Below, piece after piece: positions 56,452-64,000 of a stretch of DNA of 64,000 nt. The notes beneath the pieces are model-generated. The model worked only from the letters and a program-made list of their open reading frames with translations, searched no databases and was not told where the DNA came from. The DNA lies in the NCBI RefSeq assembly GCF_000718635.1, contig NZ_JOBF01000030.1:21503-85502 (forward strand), written 5' to 3'. The position numbers and the translations under genes were made by a program. Each line of letters begins with the position of its first letter. Position 1 is the first letter of the stretch. Source of the stretch: Streptomyces varsoviensis. Lineage in GTDB: Bacteria > Actinomycetota > Actinomycetes > Streptomycetales > Streptomycetaceae.

Positions 56452-57590
56452 GCAGGTATGAGAAGCAGGACGGCCGAGACGCCGGCACCACGAGCACGGA
56501 TTGGGCGTCGGTGGCTGCCGCCGTGCCACGGGGCGGCTTCCTGCCGGAAGGCATGTGGCCCTTCGACATGGAAACCAGGCGGAGCGTGTACGCCAACCGC
56601 GCGGACGACCCGGCTGCCTGGCAGAGGTACGCGGACGCCGACGTTCCCATCGTCACTCAGTGGGATGACGGGAAGCACGAGGGCACGAAGCCGGGGCGGG
56701 TGGGGACCAGCTCCGTGTCCATGCCTTCCGTCGTCTTCCGGATGCTTGGGGACCTGCAACTCGATGCCGGCAGCCGGGTGCTGGAGATCGGTACTGGCTC
56801 GGGGTGGACGGCGGCGCTCATGGCCCACCGCGTCGGGGACCGGAACGTGACGTCCATAGAGGTGGACGAGGCCGTGGCGGACGAGGCCCGGCGGGCTCTG
56901 GCCCGGCACGGCCGAGCCGTGGAGGTGATTACCGGCGACGGCTGCGCAGGGCATCCGCGGGGTGCGCCCTACGACCGGGTCATCGCCACGGTGGGCGTGC
57001 GCACGCTGCCGTGGGCGTGGGTGGAGCAGGCCCGGCCCGGCGGCGTCATCGCGGCCCCCTGGGGCACGCACTACAGCCACCAGGACGCCATAGCCCGGCT
57101 GACCGTCTCGCGGGACGGCCGGCAGGCCGCGGGGCCGTTCACGGGCCCGGTCGAGTTCATGAAGTTGCGAGGCCGGCGCCTCCCGTTCGAGGGGCACGCG
57201 CCGTATGCCGCCGGCATGGCGGAAGGCTCCACGTCCTCCAGCTCCGTCACGGAGACGGAGTTCCGCCGGGGGCGGTTCGGCGCGCCGGAGTTCGCCGTCG
57301 GGCTTCGCGTGCCGGACATCGTGCGGCGTGCGGGCGAGAAGCGGAACGGCGGGCTCCCCGTGTGGTTCTACAGCCTGTCGGACCGGTCGGTGGCGTGCGC
57401 CATGTTCCGGGGCGGCCAGGAGACGAAGGTCTGGCAGGCGGGCCCGCGCCGGCTCTGGGACGAGGTGGAGGCGGCCTACCGGTGGTGGGGCGGCCGTGGC
57501 GAGCCGGATCACACCCGGTTCGGGCTCACGGTGACCGCCGACGCGACGCGCGCATGGCTGGACGACCCGGCGGAATCCTGGCTCCTGTGA
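56448..57590 (+). CDS. PCMT-like SAM-dependent methyltransferase
   Basis: In 380 residues, a PCMT-type (protein L-isoaspartate O-methyltransferase) domain covers about 80-225: SSVSMPSVVFRML upstream of motif I VLEIGTGSGWT (111-121), IEVDEAV and an IATVGVRTLP motif. A 150-residue C-terminal domain (about 230-380) of unknown type follows. Related longer PCMT-like proteins occur in RiPP systems (ATP-grasp and FxLD types), where they methylate Asp/isoAsp of a precursor peptide. No cyclase or maturase is present here. GTG at 56448 is coupled to the preceding small ORF. Confidence 0.8.
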   Translation: MSRYEKQDGRDAGTTSTDWASVAAAVPRGGFLPEGMWPFDMETRRSVYANRADDPAAWQRYADADVPIVTQWDDGKHEGTKPGRVGTSSVSMPSVVFRMLGDLQLDAGSRVLEIGTGSGWTAALMAHRVGDRNVTSIEVDEAVADEARRALARHGRAVEVITGDGCAGHPRGAPYDRVIATVGVRTLPWAWVEQARPGGVIAAPWGTHYSHQDAIARLTVSRDGRQAAGPFTGPVEFMKLRGRRLPFEGHAPYAAGMAEGSTSSSSVTETEFRRGRFGAPEFAVGLRVPDIVRRAGEKRNGGLPVWFYSLSDRSVACAMFRGGQETKVWQAGPRRLWDEVEAAYRWWGGRGEPDHTRFGLTVTADATRAWLDDPAESWLL

Positions 57591-57654
57591 AACAGGTCCC
57601 CGTCCGCGCGCCCGTCCCTCTTGAGCGCGTGGCCGGGGCCTCCCCGCCACGCTG

Positions 57655-58452
57655 CTACGCGTCGAAGGAGACCGTCACCGGGGCGTGGTCGCTCCATCGC
57701 TGGTCGTAGGTGGCGGCGCGTTCCACCTCCGCCTTCACGGCGCGGGCGGCGAGGGCGGGGGTGGCGACGGCGTAGTCGATGCGCCAGCCCGCGTCGTTGT
57801 CGAAGGCCTTGCCGCGGTAGGACCACCAGGAGTACGGGCCCTCGACGCCGGGGTGCAGGGCGCGGACCACGTCCACGTACGACGCCTCGTCGAAGACGCG
57901 GGTCAGCCAGGCGCGCTCCTCCGGGAGGAAACCGGCCTTCTTCTGGTTGGCCTTCCAGTTCTTGAGGTCGGCCTCCTGGTGGGCGATGTTCCAGTCGCCG
58001 CAGACCAGCACCTCGCGCCCGCCGGCCGCCGCCCGCTCGCGCAGTTCGCCGAGGTAGGGCAGGAACTCGGCCATGAACCGCTCCTTCTCGTCCTGCCGGT
58101 CCGTGCCGACCTCGCCCGAGGGCAGGTAGAGGCTGGCGACGGTCACGCCCGGCAGGTCGATCTCCGCGTAGCGGCCCGACGCGTCGAACTCCGACGAGCC
58201 GAACCCGATCCGCACCGCCTCCGGCTCGCGCCGGGCGTAGAGGGAGACGCCGGCGCGGCCCTTCGCCGCGGCCGGGGCGTGCACCGTGTGCCAGCCCGCC
58301 GGCTCGCGGACCTCCTCGGGGAGCTGCTGGGGCTCCGCCCGCACTTCCTGGAGGCAGATGACGTCGGCCGCGGTCCCCGCGAGCCAGGGCACGAAGCCCT
58401 TCTTGGCGGCGGCGCGCAGCCCGTTCACATTGACGGTCGTAACAGTGAGCAT
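57655..58452 (-). CDS. xthA: Exodeoxyribonuclease III
   Basis: This 265-residue EEP-fold nuclease has N (VNVNGLRAA, about 8), CLQEVRAE (about 33), GDWNIAHQ (about 148), and SDHAPV near the end, covering the metal and catalytic residues. It removes 3' blocks and cuts at abasic sites in base-excision repair. The ATG at 58452 is preceded by TATCGT exactly 6 bases upstream: a leaderless promoter. An in-frame extension upstream overlaps the divergent GNAT gene and is not used. Confidence 0.94.
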   Translation of the reverse strand: MLTVTTVNVNGLRAAAKKGFVPWLAGTAADVICLQEVRAEPQQLPEEVREPAGWHTVHAPAAAKGRAGVSLYARREPEAVRIGFGSSEFDASGRYAEIDLPGVTVASLYLPSGEVGTDRQDEKERFMAEFLPYLGELRERAAAGGREVLVCGDWNIAHQEADLKNWKANQKKAGFLPEERAWLTRVFDEASYVDVVRALHPGVEGPYSWWSYRGKAFDNDAGWRIDYAVATPALAARAVKAEVERAATYDQRWSDHAPVTVSFDA

Positions 58453-58506
58453 TCCGGCACGATACCGACCCTTGGGGCACTCTGGCCTCGTACACCCATT
58501 CGACCG

Positions 58507-58512
58507 TACGAT
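58507..58512 (+). promoter_or_regulatory. Leaderless promoter -10 element
   Basis: TACGAT, followed by ACCCCG and then the ATG at 58519, places transcription start at the start codon. The matching element for xthA (TATCGT, 58459-58464, minus strand) shows the same spacing. Confidence 0.5.
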
Positions 58513-58518
58513 ACCCCG

Positions 58519-58992
58519 ATGCAGATCGTGCCCGTGGCGTACGACCACCCCGACGCCGTCAAACTCAACGACCAGGTGCAACTGGAATACACGGAGCGCT
58601 ATGGCGAGGGGGACATGACGCCGCTCGACCCGGCGCAGTTCGACCCGCCCCGTGGTCTGTATCTCATCGCCTACGACGACGGCGAGCCCGTCGCCACCGG
58701 CGGCTGGCGCCTCCAGGACGCCAACGACGAGGGGTACGAGGACGGCGACGCCGAACTGAAGCGCATGTACGTCATACCGAGCGCCCGCGGGCGCGGGCTC
58801 GCACGGGCGATACTCGCCGCCCTGGAAAACAGCGCCCGCGACGCCGGCCGCACCCGCATGGTGCTGGAAACCGGCACCAAGCAGCCCGAGGCCATAGCCC
58901 TCTACACATCATCCGGCTACACGCCGGCCCCGAAGGTGGGCCTCTACCGCTTCCACGAAGACAGCCGCTGCTACGCCAGGACGCTGCGCTGA
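58519..58992 (+). CDS. GNAT family N-acetyltransferase
   Basis: This 157-residue acetyltransferase has the acetyl-CoA loop SARGRGLARAIL (about 88-100) after a KRMYVIP strand, and the C-terminal YTSSGYTPAPKVGLYRFH. Substrate unknown. The ATG at 58519 has TACGAT 6 bases upstream, so the mRNA is probably leaderless. It is divergent from xthA across only 66 bases, in which both leaderless promoters sit. Confidence 0.9.
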   Translation: MQIVPVAYDHPDAVKLNDQVQLEYTERYGEGDMTPLDPAQFDPPRGLYLIAYDDGEPVATGGWRLQDANDEGYEDGDAELKRMYVIPSARGRGLARAILAALENSARDAGRTRMVLETGTKQPEAIALYTSSGYTPAPKVGLYRFHEDSRCYARTLR

Positions 58993-59057
58993 GCTTTTCC
59001 CCCATGTGTGCTGCACCACGCCGCCGCGCGAGCGGGACCGGGGCCGGCGGCCCCCAC

Positions 59058-59255
59058 GCCTGAGCGAACAATCGCGGGCGGCTGCCCGCGACCGGCTGGT
59101 GGGACAGTTCGTCCCGCCCACGGCACCCCGGCCCATACGGCCGAGCCTGCCGGCCCAGGCCCCCGGGCTGCCGCGGAGGGGCCCCGCGCGCCTGAGCGAG
59201 TGATCGCGGACCGCCCTCGCGACCGGCTGATGGGACAGTTCGTCCCGGTCACGGC
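59058..59255. repeat. Duplicated 66-67 bp hairpin-bearing element
   Basis: Copies at 59058-59124 and 59190-59255 share GCCTGAGCGA, ATCGCGG, CGCGACCGGCTG and TGGGACAGTTCGTCCCG in the same order and are about 80-85 percent identical. Each contains GGGAC-AGTTC-GTCCC. Copy 1 also has CGCGGGC-GGCT-GCCCGCG. They fill the gap between the GNAT and DUF1269 genes. They may act as terminators or be a dispersed repeat. Confidence 0.65.
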
Positions 59256-59278
59256 CCCCGTGGCGGGGCCGCGAGCTG

Positions 59279-59776
59279 TCAGTGGCCCTCGGCGATGGCG
59301 TCCTCGACGCTCTGGCGGACCTCGGCGGACGGGTAGCGGGTGGGGGGTGGGCCGTAGGGGGCGAGGGCTTCGTCGGCTGGGGCCGGGGAGTCTTCGGCGA
59401 GGTCGGCGACGAGGACGGTGGAGCCGGGCGGAACCTCGGCGGCGAGCATTTCCAGGGCGGCGCTGGAAGCGCTGGCCTGGCGCGCGTCGCGGGCGCCGCC
59501 GAGCAGGCCGCCGGCACCGAAGCCGATCATGATGCCGAGCGGGCCCCCGAGGATGCCGACGAGGCCGCCGATCAGGCCGCCCACCGCGAAGCCCTTGGTG
59601 TCGCTGCTGTTGTCGACGCTGTCGGGGAAGTCCAGCGCGCCGTCCGCGTCACGGCTGATCACGGTCGCCTCGCGCAGCTTGATGCCGCCCTCGGCGTGCG
59701 CCTGCCGCAGCGCGTCCAGTGCCAGGCGGCCCGTTTCGGGCCGGTCGAGGTCCATGAACAGGACGTTCTCGGTCAT
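59279..59776 (-). CDS. DUF1269 family protein
   Basis: This 165-residue protein starts MTENVLFMDL and has a glycine-zipper segment (about 66-100, GGLIGGLVGILGGPLGIMIG-like) that could insert in or associate with membrane. An acidic C-domain follows. DUF1269 proteins are often stress-linked and their role is unknown. GGAG 8 bases before the ATG supports this start. Convergent with the GNAT gene. Confidence 0.85.
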   Translation of the reverse strand: MTENVLFMDLDRPETGRLALDALRQAHAEGGIKLREATVISRDADGALDFPDSVDNSSDTKGFAVGGLIGGLVGILGGPLGIMIGFGAGGLLGGARDARQASASSAALEMLAAEVPPGSTVLVADLAEDSPAPADEALAPYGPPPTRYPSAEVRQSVEDAIAEGH

Positions 59777-60151
59777 CGCCGCCGCTCCAGGAGTGAGATG
59801 GGAATCCGCGCCTCCACTCTCCCGGCTACCCTGCCCGTACGCACCTCAGGCGCGCCCCGGCCCGTACCCGCCCGCCTACGTCCCCCGCACGGAGCCCGGT
59901 CCCCCGTACGCATCTCCGGCGCGCCCCCGCCGGGCCGCGGCCCGGTCAGGACCGCGTCCCGTACCCGCACGCAGCCCGGTCGCCCGTACGCAGTCGCACG
60001 TCCCCGTACGCACCTCAGGCGCGCCCCGCCCGGCCGCAGCCCGGCCACCCGTACGCACCTCGGGCGCGCGCCCCAGCCCGTACCCGGCCGCCTACGTCCC
60101 CCGCACGGAGCCCGGTCCCCCGTACGCAGTCGCACGTCCCCCGCACGCACC
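59777..60151. repeat. Complex repeat array between DUF1269 and the histidine kinase gene
   Basis: A gene-free stretch of 375 bases. From about 59835 to 60165 GTACGCACCTCAGGCGCGCCCC-like units recur (59837, 59906, 60006, 60050, 60141). Units GTACGCAGTCGCACGTCCCC occur at 59988 and 60122. A longer block, CCTACGTCCCCCGCACGGAGCCCGGTCCCCCGTACGCA (given in parts), appears at 59874 and 60091. Units are interleaved, not strictly tandem. No ORF with support. The kinase 3' end overlaps the last copy. Confidence 0.7.
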
Positions 60152-61414
60152 TCAGGCGTGCCCGCTCACCGTCTCCTCGTCCTCCGTGCGGGTCGAGGCG
60201 CGGAGGTCGAGGATCGCTTCGGCGCCGCCGGCGGGCGGGTTGGTGAAGCGGAGGCGGGCGCCGAGGACTCTGGCCTGGCCGGCGGCGATGGTCAGGCCCA
60301 GGCCGAGGCCCTGGCCGCGGCCGGCGGCGGGGGCGGCCTGGCCGGCGCCGGTGCGGAAGCGGACGGGGCCGCGGGCGAGGAGTTCGGCCGGGAAGCCGGG
60401 GCCCTGGTCGTGGACGCGGACGACCGCGCCCTCGACCTCGACGCGCACCGGCGCGGCGCCGTGCCGGAAGGCGTTGCTGACCAGGTTGGCGAGGATGCGT
60501 TCGACGCGCCGCGCGTCCGTCTCGACGAGCGCGGCGCGTACCACCCGTATCTCCAGCCCCGCCTGCCCCGGCGTGGTGACCGAGCGCACCGCGCGCCGCA
60601 CCAGTTCGTCCAGCGGCCGCACCTCGGTCTCGGCCCGTTCGGTGGAGCCGTCGAGCCGCGCCACTTCCAGAACGTCCTCCATCAGGGCGCTCACCCGCCG
60701 CGCCCGCTCCTGGACCATCTCGGCGGGCCGGCCCGGCGGCAGCAGCCCGGCGGCGGCGACCAGACCGGCGACCGGGGTGCGCAGTTCGTGCGCGATGTCG
60801 GAGGTGACATCGCGCTCCGCCTGGAGCCGGGCGGCCAGCGCGTCGGCCATGGTGTTCAGGGCCGTCGTCAGGCGGGCGATCTCGTCCTTGCCGCGCGGTT
60901 CGATCCGGGCGCTGAGGTCGCCCTCGGCGATCCGCTCGGCCGTACGGGCGGACGCGTCGAGGCGCCGGCCGAGTACGGCGGCGAAGGTCACGCCGATCAC
61001 ACAGGCGAGGGCGGTGCCGATCGAGCCCGCCAGCAGCAGGTCGCGGTCGAGCGCTTCGAGCTTGCGGTCCTGGCGCAGATAGGAGTGGCGCAGCGCGATG
61101 ACGTCCTTGCCGCTGCGGCAGGCGGCCCACAGCTCCGGCTCCTGACCGCTGCGGTCCAGGTAGACGCCGGTCTCACCGCGCGCGACGGCCTCGCGTACGG
61201 GCGCGGGCAGCACGGCGGGGTTGATGAGGACCCGGCGCCGGTCGACCCCGGCGGCGTGGTCGTCGACGGCGATGGTGAGCCGGGAGCGAATGGTGTCGCG
61301 GGCGGTTTCGAGCGCGTTCGCGGCGGTGCGGTGGTGCACGACGAAGCCCATGATGACGGCGACCAGGGCGGCGGTGGCGGTGATCGCCACCCCGATCTTC
61401 GTACGCAGTCCCAT
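60152..61414 (-). CDS. Sensor histidine kinase
   Basis: This 420-residue membrane kinase has TM1 (about 7-27), an extracytoplasmic domain (about 28-125), TM2 (about 127-150), HAMP (about 150-205), a phosphoacceptor HisKA with ERDVTSDIAHELRTP (His about 213), and an HATPase domain with N-box (VSNAFRHG), DQGPGF and GLGLGL. All catalytic motifs are intact. No response regulator gene is on either side, so its partner is elsewhere. Start ATG at 61414. Confidence 0.92.
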   Translation of the reverse strand: MGLRTKIGVAITATAALVAVIMGFVVHHRTAANALETARDTIRSRLTIAVDDHAAGVDRRRVLINPAVLPAPVREAVARGETGVYLDRSGQEPELWAACRSGKDVIALRHSYLRQDRKLEALDRDLLLAGSIGTALACVIGVTFAAVLGRRLDASARTAERIAEGDLSARIEPRGKDEIARLTTALNTMADALAARLQAERDVTSDIAHELRTPVAGLVAAAGLLPPGRPAEMVQERARRVSALMEDVLEVARLDGSTERAETEVRPLDELVRRAVRSVTTPGQAGLEIRVVRAALVETDARRVERILANLVSNAFRHGAAPVRVEVEGAVVRVHDQGPGFPAELLARGPVRFRTGAGQAAPAAGRGQGLGLGLTIAAGQARVLGARLRFTNPPAGGAEAILDLRASTRTEDEETVSGHA

Positions 61415-61649
61415 GGCTCAGGCTCCTCCACGGCTGACGGGCTACGGGCCGCTGCGCCCGACGATCGTGCCGGGTCGTCGCACACAGGTCCAGGTGCTGG
61501 TCGGAACGGGTGGGGCCATTCGTGCCAAATGTAACCGGCGCGGCCGGATAGCCGCCTGTGGCCTTGACCTGTTCCTGTCGACTGCTCATAGGATCACCGC
61601 GCTCAAGTGGTCCAGCCCATTAGCCGTAGCGCCATGGTGGAGGTCACTC

Positions 61650-63923
61650 ATGCACATCGCCCGACGTACGCTGCTCGGCGCTCTCGCCGGCTCCGCCGCA
61701 CTCGGAGTCGCCGCCGCGCACCCGGCCGCGGCCGCCCCACCGCCCCCCGGCCCGGAAACGGGCACCACCCCTGACGCCTCCGGCGGCCCCGGCGCCGCGG
61801 GCACGGGCGGCGCGGCGGCGCGGGCCCTGCAGCGGCTGCTGCCGCACCACCACCAGCAGGTGACCTTCCGTACGGTCCGCCCCCGGGTGGAGGAAGCGGA
61901 CCAAAAGGGTGCAAACGACAGCGGCCGGGACTTCTACCGGGTCTTCGGCCCCGCCGGCCGCATCGTCGTCGAAGGCACCACGCCCGCCGTCCAGCTCGCC
62001 GGCTTCCACTGGTACCTGCGCCACGTCGCCCACGCCCACTTCTCCTGGAGCGGCGCGCAGACCGACCTGCCCGCCCGCCTCCCCGGCGTGCGGACCCCCA
62101 TCAGCAAGACCGCGAACGTCGCCCACCGCTTCGTCTTCAACGACACCAACGACGGCTACACCGGCCCGTACAACGGCTGGGACTACTGGGAGCGCGAGAT
62201 CGACATCCTCGCGCTGCACGGCTACAACGAGGTCCTCGTCTACGCCGGCGCCGACGCCGTCTACCACCGCGTCTTCCAGCAGCACGGCTATACGGACGCG
62301 GAGCTGCGCCAGTGGGTTCCCGGCCCCGCCCACCAGCCGTGGTGGCTGCTCCAGAACATGTCCGGCTTCGGCGGCCCCGTCTCCCGGAGCCTGCTGGCCA
62401 GACGCGCGGCCCTCGCCAGAAAGATCGTCGGCCGGCTGCGCGAACTGGGCATGACGCCCGTACTCCCCGGCTACTTCGGCACCGTGCCGCCCGAATTCGC
62501 CCGCCGCAACCCCGGCGCGCACACCGTTCCGCAGGGCGTGTGGGGCGGCTTCCCGCGCCCCGACTGGCTCGACCCGCGCGATCCGCACTTCGCCCGCGTG
62601 GCCCGCACCTTCTACCGGGTGCAGGACGAGCTGTACGGGGCCACCTCGATGTACAAGATGGACCTGCTGCACGAGGGCGGCACCCCCGGCGACGTGCCCG
62701 TCCCCGACGCGGCGCGCGCCGTGGAGAAGGCGCTGCGCACCGCCCACCCGGGCGCCACCTGGGCCATCCTCGGCTGGCAGACCAACCCGCGCCGCGACAT
62801 CATCGACGCCGTCGACAAGTCCCGGATGCTGATCGTCGACGGCATCTCCGACCACTACCCCGAGGTCGTCGACCGCGAGCGGGACTGGGCCTCCACCCCG
62901 TACGCCTTCGGCTCCATCTGGAACTTCGGCGGCCACACCGCGATGGGCGCCAACACCCGCGACTGGGCCACCCTCTACGACCAGTGGCGCACCAAGCACG
63001 GCAGCAAGCTCAACGGCATCGCCCTCATGCCCGAGGCCGCCGACAACAACCCGGCCGCCCTCGCCCTCTTCAGCGACCTGCCCTGGACGAACGGGCCGAC
63101 AAACCTGGGTGCCTGGTTCGCCCAGTGGCCCGTGCACCGCTACGGCGCCGCCGACCCGCACGCCGTACGGGCCTGGGACGTGCTGCGCCGCACCTGCTAC
63201 GGCACCAGCCGCGCCGACGGGTGGAGCGAGGCCGCCGACGGCCTCTTCGGCGCCCGCCCCGACCTGGCCGTCACCCGCGCCGCCTCCTGGTCGCCGCCGA
63301 GGCTGCGCTACGACGCCGCCGAGTTCGACAAGGCGCTGCCCGAGCTGCTGGCCGTCGCCCCCCGGCTGCGCGGCAGCAGCGCGTACCGCTACGACCTCCT
63401 CGACGTGGCCCGGCAGACCGTCTCCAACCGCAGCCGGCTGCTGCTGCCGCGGATCAAGAGCGCGTACGAGTCCGGGAACCGGGCCAGGTTCAAGGCGCTG
63501 ACCGGCGAGTGGTTCGCGTGGCTGGCCCTGCTGGAGGAGGCCGTCGCCACCGACGGGCGCCATCTGCTGGGCCGCTGGATCGCCGACGCCCGCGCCTGGG
63601 GGTCCTCGGCGGCCGAACGCGACCGGCTGGAGTTCGACGCCGTCTCGCTCCTGACCGTATGGGGCGACCGCGCCGGGGCCAATGAGGGAAAGCTGCACGA
63701 CTACGCCAATCGCGAGTGGTCCGGGCTGGTCGGCGGCCTCTACACGCTCCGCTGGAAGACGTACTTCAAGGAGCTGGAGGCGGCCATGGAGGGGCGGCGC
63801 GCGCCGAAGCCCATCGACTGGTTCGCCCTGGAGGACCGCTGGACCCGGCACCACCCGCCGTACCCGGCGCGGCCGAAGGGCGACATCGTACGGGTGGCGG
63901 GGCGCATCGCGCGGCGCCTCTGA
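61650..63923 (+). CDS. Alpha-N-acetylglucosaminidase (GH89), Tat-exported
   Basis: The 757-residue enzyme begins with a twin-arginine signal (ARRTLLGALAGSAAL, then AHPAAAA) at 1-32. A Gly/Ala linker, a small N-domain (about 60-130) and a TIM-barrel with YNEVLVYAG and the GH89 motifs HEGG and FGGHTAMG follow, then a helical C-domain. GH89 removes terminal alpha-GlcNAc, as in heparan sulphate or mucin glycans. ATG at 61650 has GGAGG 6 bases upstream. The catalytic glutamates fall in the barrel (MPEAAD, DELYG regions) but were not placed exactly. Confidence 0.93.
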   Translation: MHIARRTLLGALAGSAALGVAAAHPAAAAPPPPGPETGTTPDASGGPGAAGTGGAAARALQRLLPHHHQQVTFRTVRPRVEEADQKGANDSGRDFYRVFGPAGRIVVEGTTPAVQLAGFHWYLRHVAHAHFSWSGAQTDLPARLPGVRTPISKTANVAHRFVFNDTNDGYTGPYNGWDYWEREIDILALHGYNEVLVYAGADAVYHRVFQQHGYTDAELRQWVPGPAHQPWWLLQNMSGFGGPVSRSLLARRAALARKIVGRLRELGMTPVLPGYFGTVPPEFARRNPGAHTVPQGVWGGFPRPDWLDPRDPHFARVARTFYRVQDELYGATSMYKMDLLHEGGTPGDVPVPDAARAVEKALRTAHPGATWAILGWQTNPRRDIIDAVDKSRMLIVDGISDHYPEVVDRERDWASTPYAFGSIWNFGGHTAMGANTRDWATLYDQWRTKHGSKLNGIALMPEAADNNPAALALFSDLPWTNGPTNLGAWFAQWPVHRYGAADPHAVRAWDVLRRTCYGTSRADGWSEAADGLFGARPDLAVTRAASWSPPRLRYDAAEFDKALPELLAVAPRLRGSSAYRYDLLDVARQTVSNRSRLLLPRIKSAYESGNRARFKALTGEWFAWLALLEEAVATDGRHLLGRWIADARAWGSSAAERDRLEFDAVSLLTVWGDRAGANEGKLHDYANREWSGLVGGLYTLRWKTYFKELEAAMEGRRAPKPIDWFALEDRWTRHHPPYPARPKGDIVRVAGRIARRL

Positions 63924-64000
63924 GGACAGGGGGCGGGGCGACTCGGGGCCGGGGGCGCGGCGGGGGCCGGGGGGCGCGGCGCTCGGCCCCCGCGACCCCC

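Noticed and set aside
54382..57590. Integrated plasmid or prophage
   Set aside because: No integrase, replication gene, att repeat or tRNA flank was seen; only a mildly different composition.
59835..60165. CRISPR array
   Set aside because: Repeat units are variable and interleaved, spacers are not unique, and no cas genes are near.

Overview
This window is a piece of actinobacterial chromosome, almost certainly Streptomyces. It is very GC-rich with strong third-position bias. GTG starts are frequent, genes often overlap by 4 bp (ATGA/GTGA), several promoters look leaderless, and the gene order (gal operon, ispE-rsmA-rpfB, rsmI/pmt/PBP) is typical of a Streptomyces core. No rRNA, tRNA, CRISPR array, insertion sequence or phage structural gene was seen.

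Layout. 1-6.8 kb: the edge of a response regulator, the galactose (Leloir) operon galT-galE-galK on the minus strand, a divergent sodium/solute symporter with a small membrane partner, and a LuxR-type regulator whose receiver domain is degenerate. 6.9-13.4 kb: a proline-rich membrane-anchored beta-propeller protein, a phosphotransferase, an ABC-F ATPase and an acyltransferase-3 membrane enzyme. 13.4-23.2 kb: core genes ispE, rsmA, rpfB, a TatD nuclease, a zinc-ribbon protein, rsmI, protein O-mannosyltransferase and a penicillin-binding protein. 23.2-25.3 kb: a tiny coupled ORF with a DMT permease, and a LysR regulator.

25.4-33.3 kb is the most distinctive part. It is a seven-gene minus-strand operon (glutamate mutase S and E, a substrate-binding-protein homologue with no signal peptide, an EamA exporter, a second aspartate-semialdehyde dehydrogenase, a second aspartate kinase, and an Fe(II)/2-oxoglutarate oxygenase). 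It looks like an NRPS/PKS-independent pathway that turns glutamate, via 3-methylaspartate, into a small modified amino acid. An SDR and a serine hydrolase lie just upstream.

35.6-38.6 kb is a cobalt/nickel ECF transporter (fused CbiM-N, CbiQ, CbiO). It could supply cobalt for the cobalamin that glutamate mutase needs, but that link is inference. 38.9-45.6 kb holds a DHA2-type drug exporter with a C-terminal extension, a MarP-like membrane serine protease, and an MMPL exporter with its TetR regulator and two palindromic operators. 45.9-49.2 kb is a tricorn protease homologue. 49.3-53.9 kb is a flavin monooxygenase/hydrolase/SDR operon with a divergent MerR regulator.

53.9-57.6 kb has a lower-GC, probably acquired flavour: a NUDIX hydrolase behind a regulator remnant, then an XRE regulator tightly coupled to a start-less ORF, two very small ORFs and a PCMT-like methyltransferase, possibly a peptide-modifying or signalling system. 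57.6-64 kb holds exonuclease III, a GNAT, a DUF1269 protein, repeat-rich spacers, an unpartnered histidine kinase and a Tat-exported GH89 alpha-N-acetylglucosaminidase.
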